Source of the DNA: Bacteroidia bacterium
GTDB lineage: Bacteria; Bacteroidota; Bacteroidia; Flavobacteriales; NORP286
DNA: 5,994 bases
Assembly: GCA_016763665.1 (NCBI GenBank)
Contig: JAESTI010000115.1
Span: 1 to 5,994 of the forward strand
Direction: 5' to 3'
Position numbers and translations under genes: made by a program. The notes under the pieces were generated by a model. It was not told the origin of the DNA. It saw only the letters and a list, made by a program, of their open reading frames with translations, and ran no database searches. Shown in pieces: positions 1 to 5,994 of the stretch. Each line of letters opens with the position of its first letter. The first letter of the stretch is position 1.

Positions 1-99
1 TTCAACATATAACCCACCTATATTTAAATTGGCTAGAGCAATACCTTCTTTATCATTGAGTTCATTCGCAATTTCCAAGGAAGAAGTATAGCTCTCCAA
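1..99. repeat. Terminal direct repeat, left copy (99 bp)
   Basis: Bases 1-99 match 5896-5994 exactly, read base by base. The stretch lies inside the TPR coding region (residues 278-310 of the joined protein) and has the same reading frame in both copies. Exact identity right up to both ends, with an odd length like an assembler k-mer, is what a circular or self-looping contig leaves behind. Confidence 0.97.
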
Positions 100-930
100 A
101 GCCATATCATAATTGCCTTGATGCAATAATATGTTGCCTATATTAGTATAGGAACCAGATATTCCCCTTTTGTAATCTATTTCTTTTCTTAAACTTAATG
201 CAATTTCATAACTCTCTAATGCCTTTTCAAATTTACTGTCTGAAGTATTTATTTCCCCTGCTAAAAGAGCCAATTCACCTTGCTTTCTATAAACAATTCC
301 AATATTTTCGTAAGAATCTGCGATATTCCTTTTATCACCTGTTTCCTTATCTATTTTCAATGCTGTAAAATAATTTTCTAACGCATCATCATAATTACCT
401 TGGTCCTTATAGATGTTTCCAATATTAATACAAGAAGCAGCAATACCGTTCTTATCTCCGATATCCTCTTTTATCTTTAGTGAAATAAGATGGTTACTTA
501 ACGCTTGAGAAAGGTTGCCTTGGATCTTATATATAAGACCAATATTATTATATGATGCCGCAATAAGTTTTTGATCCCCTATTTCCTTTCTAATTTTTAA
601 AGAAGTTAAATAACTTTTTAATGCATTACCATAATCCCCTAGAAAATAAAAAACTGCACCAATGTTATTATAACCAAAAGCCAACCCTCTTTTGTTGTTA
701 GTGTTTTCTGATAGTTCAATAGCTTTATACCCATAAGAAAAAGCACTATCATAATTAAAATTCCAATAGTGCTTACATAGTGTATTAAGCAGGTTTAATT
801 GGGTGGTATCATTGTTAACCTCTTTCAATTGTTTTTTCAAACTATCAATCTTACTTTGACTTTGCGAAAAAGAATGCACCGCTAAAAGGCAAAAGAAGCA
901 TAGAAAGAATAAGAAAAGATAACGTCTCAT
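1..930 (-). CDS. TPR-repeat sensor, N-terminal part (continues into 5895..4642 if the ends are joined)
   Basis: Open frame of 310 codons from ATG at 930 to the window edge with no stop. Residues 1-23 are a signal peptide: Met-Arg-Arg, a Leu/Phe-rich core, then a probable cut after HSFSQ. A short linker leads into tetratricopeptide repeats in a regular 40-residue register: about 42-81, 82-121, 122-161, 162-201, 202-255, 256-295 and the start of a seventh. Recurring features are 'YNNIG.IY..QGN', 'AL..Y..SLKI' and 'K.IGDK'. The fifth unit is 54 residues because of a 14-residue insert. TPRs form helical scaffolds for protein or peptide binding; after export this domain should be periplasmic. The ATG choice rests on the signal peptide following it directly; upstream is AT-rich with no Shine-Dalgarno motif. 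The last 33 codons (99..1) are identical to 5994..5896, and through that overlap the frame continues without a break to the stop at 4642. The result is a 727-aa TPR-TM-SpoIIE phosphatase, so this is very likely the front of the gene annotated at the right end. Confidence 0.9.
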   Translation of the reverse strand, partial: MRRYLFLFFLCFFCLLAVHSFSQSQSKIDSLKKQLKEVNNDTTQLNLLNTLCKHYWNFNYDSAFSYGYKAIELSENTNNKRGLAFGYNNIGAVFYFLGDYGNALKSYLTSLKIRKEIGDQKLIAASYNNIGLIYKIQGNLSQALSNHLISLKIKEDIGDKNGIAASCINIGNIYKDQGNYDDALENYFTALKIDKETGDKRNIADSYENIGIVYRKQGELALLAGEINTSDSKFEKALESYEIALSLRKEIDYKRGISGSYTNIGNILLHQGNYDMALESYTSSLEIANELNDKEGIALANLNIGGLYVE

Positions 931-948
931 TTTTAGAGATTAACTCTA

Positions 949-980
949 TAAATATCTATAAAAAAGAATGGAAAGACAAA
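949..980 (-). promoter_or_regulatory. Candidate Bacteroidota-type promoter for the TPR gene
   Basis: On the minus strand TTTG (980-977) is followed after 20 nt by GATATTTA (956-949), a partial match to the Bacteroidota -7 box TAnnTTTG with its upstream TTG element. It lies 19 bp before the ATG at 930 and just outside the MITE-like element. In such AT-rich DNA this could be chance. Confidence 0.25.
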
Positions 981-993
981 TTGTATAGTGCTG

Positions 994-1131
994 TTGGGGC
1001 TATCTCAAAAGTCAAAAATTCCTGTCATTCTGAACGATAGTGAAGAATCTTGTTTCTTAATTACCAATATGTTACGAGATCCTTCACTATCGTTCAGGAT
1101 GACATTTAATGGGGTTTTGAGACAGCCTCAA
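994..1131. mobile_element. MITE-like element: outer inverted repeats around a REP-like pair
   Basis: Outer arms 994-1010 and 1115-1131 are inverted repeats matching at 15 of 17 positions; on the minus strand the right arm reads TTGAGGCTGTCTCAAAA. They enclose the inner palindrome at 1024-1103. The element is about 138 bp, has no coding capacity, and fills most of the gap between the two genes, ending 4 bp past the Y_Y_Y gene stop codon. The arm resembles ends of Bacteroidota insertion sequences, which suggests a non-autonomous element moved in trans, but I cannot name the family and see no clear target-site duplication. As RNA it would fold into one long hairpin and may end or stabilise the 3' end of the Y_Y_Y gene transcript. 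Confidence 0.55.
1024..1103. repeat. REP-like inverted pair 1
   Basis: Arms 1024-1050 and 1077-1103 are inverted copies matching at 25 of 27 positions around a 26-nt spacer. Each arm is also a small hairpin on its own: GTC, a 5-bp stem, a 12-nt loop, and the stem complement. Left: ATTCT, loop 1032-1043, AGAAT. Right, read on the minus strand: ATCCT, the same loop, AGGAT. The T-A to C-G change in the stem is compensated on both sides. This resembles paired REP/BIME elements mobilised by REP-associated tyrosine transposases. The family assignment is inference. Confidence 0.75.
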
Positions 1132-1135
1132 AGCT

Positions 1136-1957
1136 TTATACCTTAATACCCAACATGATCACATCATCCAGTTGTTTTTCACTACCCATCCATTTGTTGA
1201 ACCGGTCATTGAAAACATCTTTTAACTCATCCATGGATTTGTTTTTATTCTCTTTGATTATTTCTTTAACCTGACCATTTTGAAACCTCCTACCTTTTGG
1301 CCCACCAATTTGATCTATCAAACCATCAGAATAAAAGTAAATAGAATCACCTTTTTCAAGCTGCAGTCTATGATGCTTAAACTTGATCTCTTTACCTCTA
1401 CTTGAATATTGCAATCCTCCTACAGGAAATCTATCTCCTCTTATTTCTTCAATCTCACCGTTGTGTAACCATAACAAAGACCGATGTGCCCCCGCATAAT
1501 ACACTTCGCGTGTTTCTTTATTTATAGCACATAAAGCTATATCCATTCCATCTTGGGATTCTAAATTTTCTTCTTGTCTTAATGTTTGCTTGATCCCTTC
1601 ATGTAGTTGCTCCAGAACTTTTGCAGGATCATGTATTTTTTTCCCGCCAACTATGTCATTCAATAAAAAGTAACCAATCATACTCATCATAGCACCCGGA
1701 ACTCCATGACCTGTACAGTCAACAGCAGCAGCAAAAAAATTATTTTCATTTTTCAGTACCCATGGGAAATCCCCACTCACCGCTTCTTTGGCTTTATAGA
1801 AAATAAATGATTCTGGAAATTCCTTCTGCAAGTGTTTTTGAGTTGGCATAATTGTTTCCTGAATCCTTTGAGCATAATTTAAACTTTCTGAGATGCTTCT
1901 GTTCTTTTTTGCAAGCTCTAAATTTATTTGCCCTAATTGGTTATTGAATTTTTCCAA
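1136..1957 (-). repeat. Paralogous output module, copy in the Y_Y_Y gene (822 bp)
   Basis: Encodes residues 832-1104: the juxtamembrane coiled coil ('QINLELAKKN', 'AQRIQETIMPTQKHLQ') plus the whole SpoIIE domain. It aligns without any gap to 4642-5463. By eye the proteins are about 85% identical and the DNA somewhat above 80% in the stretches compared, with many synonymous differences, so the duplication is not recent. Upstream of 1957 the two genes have no visible similarity. Confidence 0.85.
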
Positions 1958-4450
1958 CTCCTCATTTTTTATTACTATTTCTTGAGTCCTTTCATATACT
2001 ACGCTTCTCAATCTTTTTTTGGCAGCCAACAATCTCCTTGTACTAATCCGTACAGAAAGATACATCAATATTGTAAACAGTAATGAATATGCCAGATAGG
2101 CCCATCCAGTTCGATACCATGGAGGTAATATATGGAATTCGCATGTTGCCAATTTCCCTTCATGACCATAAATATTCTTTGATTTGACATGAAAAATATA
2201 TTTCCCCTCAGAAAGATTTGTGTATTCTTTATAGGTTGCTTCTTCCCAATCAGACCAATTTCCAGTAAACCCTTCCAGTTTATATTTAAATTTATTTCCT
2301 TCCTCATACATAAAATTTGAAGCCGAATATTCAATTCTTATCGCTTTCTGAGAATAGTTAATCTTCCGGCTCAAATTATGGGATTGTGCTACCGATAATG
2401 TTTCATTCATTCTATAATAAGCCCCTCCAAATACCACATCATCATCAATAATTACATTTCTGATCAATGTGCTGAATTCAACCTCCTTTTTCATGGAAGC
2501 ATTTGTATTTATACACATCAACTCATCGTTGATCCCTACCCATAGTATATCGTTATTTTCCAGATACAAGTAATCAATAAACTCGTTTTTGGCTCTTAAA
2601 TCAGGAAAATCTTGCCATACAAACACTCCTTCATTATTTTTACCTACGAACACACTTTTCCCATCAGACAAAGCAATATTACCATTAGCATTCTGTGTGA
2701 AGTGAGTAAAAGTTGGAATGTGACCTTCGGAAAATGAAAATACAAAGGATGTATCTTTCGTAAAAATTATTTTTAAATTATCCCCTTTAGCGTTGTTCTT
2801 AATCGCCACCTTATAGAACCCATCATTAGTACCAATCAATATTTTATTACCAAATTTAAAAATAGTCTTTTCCCCATCTGGTATAACATCAGGAGTATTA
2901 TAATAGGTGATTTTTGGAGATGCTTGTTCAGGGCTTAGTTTATTTTCATAGTAATCCTTATTTTCAAAATTAACATGAATAACTCCACTATATTTGGTAC
3001 CTAACCACAATGCACCGCTTGAATCTTCAGCCATGCTTCTAATTTCATCATTTAATTGAAGGATCCGCTGTTCCTTGATCCAGGTATTATTTTTCCATAA
3101 TAATGAGGTCAAACCATAGTTAGTTACTCCCAGATATATGCGATTTTTATTGACATTACTTTGAACCAATGATCTACATCCAAAATCATTCAATTGCTTG
3201 ATTTCTTCATCACTAACTTCGAAAACTCCATCATTGGTACTTACTATAAGCCTGTCATTTAATGGAAGTAATTTCCATGCCTTAAATCCTAAAGCTTCAA
3301 TTTTAACAAATTGGCCTACTCTACTTACTTCAGATATTTCAGTATTGTCTAAGTAATAAACACCTTTAGTAGTTCCAACATAGAGGATACCATTAAATCT
3401 TGAAATGCTCTGAATAGACCCATCAAGCTTGTTTTGCTTACCCAGATACAAGGTAGGCGTGGATAGATCCAATTTTGAAACCCCATTGTCATGGGCTATC
3501 CATAACTGATGTTGTTTATCCTGATATAAGCTCCATACATTATCATCCCTTAGTCCCTTAGTTTTATTGATAATGTTTACCACTGTTCCAGCGGAATCAA
3601 TTATAACAACTCCACCCTGTAAAGTTCCAAAAGCAAATTGATCATTACCTAGTTCTTCACCACAGTATATTTTATTCTTTAGTAGGTATTTATCCGCTTT
3701 TGTACTAAATTCTGTAATGTTTACCTTTAATGGATCTGTGAAATCCATTATAAACAAACCCTCATTTCGTGTACCCAGCAACATCTTGTTATCAGAATAT
3801 GGCAGAATAGAATAAACTGGTTCACTGCCAAGTTTCTCAGTACCCTGAATTATTTTTATTGAATCTTCCTGCAATTTTAGCAGTCCATAATTGCGCTGTT
3901 GAGTTATAAGGGAATTATTGGCAACAATAGTGGTGAAAAAAGAAGACTTGGGATATGGTTTATGGATTTGCATTTCGGATCCATCCCATGCAAACAAATA
4001 CTCATTAGTTCTAGAAAACACACAATTATCAAGAATAACGATTTTCCATATATCTGCAAATTCTATTGAAGAGTCAATTTTACTCTTTAAGGAAATGTAT
4101 TTCAGGTTAAATAATGAATCTTCTCCTAAATAGCCTAATTCCTCAACACCACCCACGAAAATTCTACCTGTACTATCTACAGCCAACGATCTGACGGTTG
4201 AACAATTTGCTAGAGGAATTGTTCTCCAATTGGCACCATCATATTCCAATACACCATAGGCATTACCGAAATACATAATGCCTCTTTTGTCTTGTACTAT
4301 TGTCCAGTTTTGATTTTCGCCTTCATAGTCTTTTGGTAAATAATTTCTTAGAAAAGGAGTTCCAACCTGACTGTGCAGTTCTTGGGTAGCACATACAGTT
4401 ATGATAAGCAAAAGAAAGATTATATATTTAGAATTAATCTTCATTATCAT
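1136..4450 (-). CDS. Membrane sensor phosphatase: beta-propeller, Y_Y_Y domain, TM, SpoIIE/PP2C
   Basis: Complete 1104-aa protein. In order: signal peptide about 1-28; beta-propeller sensor about 35-650 with Reg_prop-like blades (48-70, 86-108, around W306, and 468-487 with 'LWLGT'); Y_Y_Y domain about 700-775 with 'YKLEGF', 'W..W' and 'YTNLSEGKYIFHVKSKN'; 'LPPWYRTGW' just before one membrane segment (about 783-802); coiled coil about 805-860; SpoIIE-type PP2C phosphatase about 865-1104. The metal-binding acidic residues are present: D894 in SGDF, D911 in DCTGHG, D1042 in YSDG, and D1095-D1096. The layout predicts a periplasmic sensor controlling a cytoplasmic Mn/Mg-dependent Ser/Thr phosphatase that acts on an unknown phosphoprotein. 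Many Y_Y_Y propeller proteins in Bacteroidota are histidine kinases (hybrid two-component sensors), but no HisKA, HATPase or receiver domain is visible here. Translation may start at ATG 4450 or at ATG 4444 (residue 3). The C-terminal 274 codons are paralogous to those of the TPR gene. Specific ligand and target cannot be told. Confidence 0.95.
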   Translation of the reverse strand: MIMKINSKYIIFLLLIITVCATQELHSQVGTPFLRNYLPKDYEGENQNWTIVQDKRGIMYFGNAYGVLEYDGANWRTIPLANCSTVRSLAVDSTGRIFVGGVEELGYLGEDSLFNLKYISLKSKIDSSIEFADIWKIVILDNCVFSRTNEYLFAWDGSEMQIHKPYPKSSFFTTIVANNSLITQQRNYGLLKLQEDSIKIIQGTEKLGSEPVYSILPYSDNKMLLGTRNEGLFIMDFTDPLKVNITEFSTKADKYLLKNKIYCGEELGNDQFAFGTLQGGVVIIDSAGTVVNIINKTKGLRDDNVWSLYQDKQHQLWIAHDNGVSKLDLSTPTLYLGKQNKLDGSIQSISRFNGILYVGTTKGVYYLDNTEISEVSRVGQFVKIEALGFKAWKLLPLNDRLIVSTNDGVFEVSDEEIKQLNDFGCRSLVQSNVNKNRIYLGVTNYGLTSLLWKNNTWIKEQRILQLNDEIRSMAEDSSGALWLGTKYSGVIHVNFENKDYYENKLSPEQASPKITYYNTPDVIPDGEKTIFKFGNKILIGTNDGFYKVAIKNNAKGDNLKIIFTKDTSFVFSFSEGHIPTFTHFTQNANGNIALSDGKSVFVGKNNEGVFVWQDFPDLRAKNEFIDYLYLENNDILWVGINDELMCINTNASMKKEVEFSTLIRNVIIDDDVVFGGAYYRMNETLSVAQSHNLSRKINYSQKAIRIEYSASNFMYEEGNKFKYKLEGFTGNWSDWEEATYKEYTNLSEGKYIFHVKSKNIYGHEGKLATCEFHILPPWYRTGWAYLAYSLLFTILMYLSVRISTRRLLAAKKRLRSVVYERTQEIVIKNEELEKFNNQLGQINLELAKKNRSISESLNYAQRIQETIMPTQKHLQKEFPESFIFYKAKEAVSGDFPWVLKNENNFFAAAVDCTGHGVPGAMMSMIGYFLLNDIVGGKKIHDPAKVLEQLHEGIKQTLRQEENLESQDGMDIALCAINKETREVYYAGAHRSLLWLHNGEIEEIRGDRFPVGGLQYSSRGKEIKFKHHRLQLEKGDSIYFYSDGLIDQIGGPKGRRFQNGQVKEIIKENKNKSMDELKDVFNDRFNKWMGSEKQLDDVIMLGIKV

Positions 4451-4473
4451 TGAATAACAATGAGTGGTTGTCG

Positions 4474-4481
4474 TAAATATA
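4474..4481 (-). promoter_or_regulatory. Candidate -7 box for the Y_Y_Y gene
   Basis: On the minus strand TATATTTA (4481-4474) fits TAnnTTTG at 7 of 8 positions, 23 bp before the ATG at 4450. I see no convincing TTG element at the expected distance upstream. If real, the gene would have its own promoter downstream of the palindrome at 4510-4576. Confidence 0.22.
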
Positions 4482-4509
4482 CCTGTTACTGATTAAAAGC
4501 CGAACTAAT

Positions 4510-4576
4510 TAAAGTCAGATTGAGCGGAGTCGAAATCTGGTCGGTCGATGTTTCGACTCCGCTCAACATGACCTTA
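4510..4576. repeat. REP-like inverted pair 2
   Basis: Arms 4510-4535 and 4551-4576 match as inverted copies at 23 of 26 positions around a 15-nt spacer. Each arm is a hairpin with a 12-nt loop (4522-4533 and 4553-4564). The left stem is CAGATT/AATCTG (4516-4521 with 4534-4539). The right stem is ATGTT/AACAT (4548-4552 with 4565-4569). GTC precedes the left stem, and its complement GAC follows the right one. The unit lies between the TPR gene stop and the Y_Y_Y gene start and could attenuate read-through between them. Its loop (GAGCGGAGTCGA) resembles a motif common between genes in Bacteroidota genomes, from memory. Confidence 0.75.
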
Positions 4577-4641
4577 GTTTTTAGTAATAATAATTCAATT
4601 GGTCATCGGGTCAAATATTAATATTTAGTAAGTCTGATGCT

Positions 4642-5463
4642 TTAGACTTTAATACCCATCATTATAACATCATCCAGTTGGTTTTCGCTACCCATCCATT
4701 TCTTGAACCTTTCATTGATAATACTATTTAACTCAACCATGGGTTTATCTATATTCTCTAAGATTATTTCTTTTACCTGATTATTTTGAAATCTTCTGCC
4801 CTTTGGGCCACCAATCTGGTCTATCAATCCATCTGAATAAAAATAAATGGAATCTCCCTTTTCTAATTGCAGCTTATGACTCTTGAATTTGATCTCTTTT
4901 CCTCTGTTTGAATACTGTAATCCCCCTACCGGAAATCTATTTCCCCTTATTTCTTCTATTTCGCCATTATGTAAATATAATAAAGATCGGTGTGCGCCCG
5001 CATAATGTACTTCTCGTTTTTCTTTATTTATAGCACATAAAGCAATGTCCATTCCATCTTTTGATTCAAGATTTTCTTCTTGTCTCAAAGTTTGTATTAT
5101 TCCTTCATGTAGATAGTCCAAAATTATTGCAGGATCATGGATTTTTCTTCCCCCAACTATATCATTCATTAAGAAGTAACCTATCATGCTCATCATGGCG
5201 CCCGGAACTCCATGACCAGTACAGTCAATTGCAGCAGCAAAAAAGTTATTTTCATTACTCAGCACCCAAGGAAAATCACCACTTACCACATCTTTGGCTT
5301 TATAAAAAATGAATGATTCAGGAAATACCTCTTGCAGGTGTTTTTGTGTTGGCATGATGGTTTCCTGAATTCTCTGTGCATAATTGATGCTCTCAGCAAT
5401 ACTCTTGTTCTTTTTCCCAAGTTCCACGTTAATATGTTCTAACTGATCATTGGTTTGTTCTAA
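4642..5463 (-). repeat. Paralogous output module, copy in the TPR gene (822 bp)
   Basis: Direct-repeat partner of 1136-1957, same orientation and length. It begins at 'LEQTNDQLEHIN', shortly after the membrane segment, and runs to the stop codon. The differences are mostly conservative (Lys/Arg, Ile/Val/Leu), except in the last 60 residues, where more positions vary. Confidence 0.85.
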
Positions 5464-5994
5464 TTCTGTATTGGCTTCCTTTTTAAATTTCAATTGTGAA
5501 TGCACTACATATATCAGTGATATCAGCAATCCAAGTATAAAGACAATTCCTAATATCAAAAACCATTGCTTTTTAATTTGATCTTCTTGTTGTTGTGCTT
5601 GTAAAACCTGCAACTCGTTGTCTTTGGTCAACATTTGAATTTCTTTCTCTTTCTTTTCACTCTCGTACTTAGCCTGCATTTCATTCATGCTCTTGGCACT
5701 TTGTTCGTTGAAAATGGAATCTTTTAATGCTGAATAGAGTTGGTGGTAGTTGTAAGCTTCTTGATATTGATACAATTTTGAATAAACATCGGAAAGAGCA
5801 CGATACACCCTAATTATTCTATCCTTTGCACCAATTTCCTTTGTCAAACTCAAGCTTTTATGTAAGAATATTGTTGCCTTTTTAAAATTATGGAGTTCAA
5901 CATATAACCCACCTATATTTAAATTGGCTAGAGCAATACCTTCTTTATCATTGAGTTCATTCGCAATTTCCAAGGAAGAAGTATAGCTCTCCAA
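4642..5994 (-). CDS. TPR sensor phosphatase, C-terminal part: TPR, TM, SpoIIE/PP2C (5' end at 930 if the ends are joined)
   Basis: Open frame of 450 codons entering from the right edge and ending at TAA 4642-4644. The TTG at the edge is an ordinary Leu inside a TPR helix, not a start. Numbered as the joined 727-aa protein: the end of TPR 6, TPR 7 (296-335) and TPR 8 (336-375, ending 'LYSALKDSIFNEQ'); a charged Lys/Glu/Gln-rich coiled coil about 376-418; one membrane segment about 421-441; a second coiled coil about 448-480; then a SpoIIE-type phosphatase to the end. Metal-site acids are D517 (SGDF), D534 (DCTGHG), D665 (YSDG) and D718-D719, so the enzyme looks active. The TPRs should lie in the periplasm and the phosphatase in the cytoplasm. 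The role is probably signal-dependent Ser/Thr dephosphorylation of an unidentified partner. The output half is about 85% identical to that of the downstream Y_Y_Y gene, which starts 191 bp after this stop in the same direction. A shared transcript is possible but the gap contains a strong palindrome. Confidence 0.95.
   Translation of the reverse strand: MESYTSSLEIANELNDKEGIALANLNIGGLYVELHNFKKATIFLHKSLSLTKEIGAKDRIIRVYRALSDVYSKLYQYQEAYNYHQLYSALKDSIFNEQSAKSMNEMQAKYESEKKEKEIQMLTKDNELQVLQAQQQEDQIKKQWFLILGIVFILGLLISLIYVVHSQLKFKKEANTELEQTNDQLEHINVELGKKNKSIAESINYAQRIQETIMPTQKHLQEVFPESFIFYKAKDVVSGDFPWVLSNENNFFAAAIDCTGHGVPGAMMSMIGYFLMNDIVGGRKIHDPAIILDYLHEGIIQTLRQEENLESKDGMDIALCAINKEKREVHYAGAHRSLLYLHNGEIEEIRGNRFPVGGLQYSNRGKEIKFKSHKLQLEKGDSIYFYSDGLIDQIGGPKGRRFQNNQVKEIILENIDKPMVELNSIINERFKKWMGSENQLDDVIMMGIKV
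5896..5994. repeat. Terminal direct repeat, right copy (99 bp)
   Basis: Identical to bases 1-99. The base before it (5895) is the natural continuation of the left-hand reading frame, so merging the two copies gives a 5,895-bp circle. The identity extends exactly to the window end, so the true length of the shared sequence in the genome could be greater. Confidence 0.97.

Noticed and set aside
985..1140. Target-site duplication flanking the MITE-like element
   Set aside because: Flanks at 985-993 and 1132-1140 share no convincing direct repeat.
2065..2334. 89-aa minus-strand open frame
   Set aside because: Overlaps the Y_Y_Y and membrane part of the large gene in another frame; no independent support.
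3918..4133. 71-aa plus-strand open frame
   Set aside because: Lies antisense inside the propeller region of the Y_Y_Y gene; no recognisable domain, and the opposite strand has a clear domain-level coding match.
1136..4450. Hybrid two-component sensor (histidine kinase) reading of the Y_Y_Y gene
   Set aside because: Propeller plus Y_Y_Y suggests it, but the C-terminal domain has SpoIIE/PP2C motifs and no kinase, ATPase or receiver motifs.
4613..4626. Perfect 14-nt palindrome AAATATTAATATTT downstream of the TPR gene stop
   Set aside because: Composed only of A and T in AT-rich DNA, with no loop and no linked site; chance is a sufficient explanation.
5061..5312. 83-aa plus-strand open frame
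   Set aside because: Antisense to the conserved SpoIIE catalytic core; composition is that of a shadow frame.
1..5994. Plasmid origin, CRISPR array, tRNA or rRNA
   Set aside because: The 205-bp and 191-bp gaps show no iterons, spaced repeats or RNA-gene features beyond the two palindromic elements.

Overview
The window looks like chromosomal DNA of a Bacteroidota bacterium. It is AT-rich, shows no Shine-Dalgarno-type leaders, and has '...FSQ/HSQ' signal-peptide ends and Y_Y_Y-type and TPR-type periplasmic sensors. Its small palindromic intergenic repeats are of a kind I associate with Cytophagales/Flavobacteriia. The genus cannot be fixed from the sequence; a marine Cytophagales (Fulvivirga/Marivirga-like) is a guess.

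All coding sequence is on the minus strand. Reading in the direction of transcription from the right end, 5994..4642 is the C-terminal part of a TPR - membrane segment - coiled coil - SpoIIE (PP2C-type) phosphatase. A 191-bp gap carrying a paired REP-like palindrome follows (4510..4576). Next, 4450..1136 is a complete 1104-aa protein with a signal peptide, periplasmic beta-propeller, Y_Y_Y domain, one membrane segment and a SpoIIE phosphatase. A 205-bp gap then holds a second REP-like pair nested in a 134-bp MITE-like inverted repeat (996..1129). Finally, 930..1 is the N-terminal part of a TPR protein that runs off the left end without a stop.

The key structural fact is that bases 1..99 are identical to bases 5896..5994. 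Joining the ends through this overlap gives a 5,895-bp circle and fuses the two partial TPR genes in frame into one 727-aa signal peptide - 8xTPR - TM - SpoIIE protein with unbroken TPR register. The window is therefore either a circular contig or one unit of a collapsed tandem duplication. The unit encodes only two sensor-phosphatases and nothing for replication or mobilisation, so I favour tandem duplication or an assembly loop between near-identical paralogues over a plasmid.

The two genes share an 822-bp output module (juxtamembrane coiled coil plus phosphatase, about 85% amino-acid identity, no indels) under unrelated sensor halves. They probably act in parallel: each would sense a different periplasmic cue and dephosphorylate the same or related cytoplasmic phosphoprotein, by analogy with partner-switching (anti-anti-sigma) systems. 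No such partner is encoded here.
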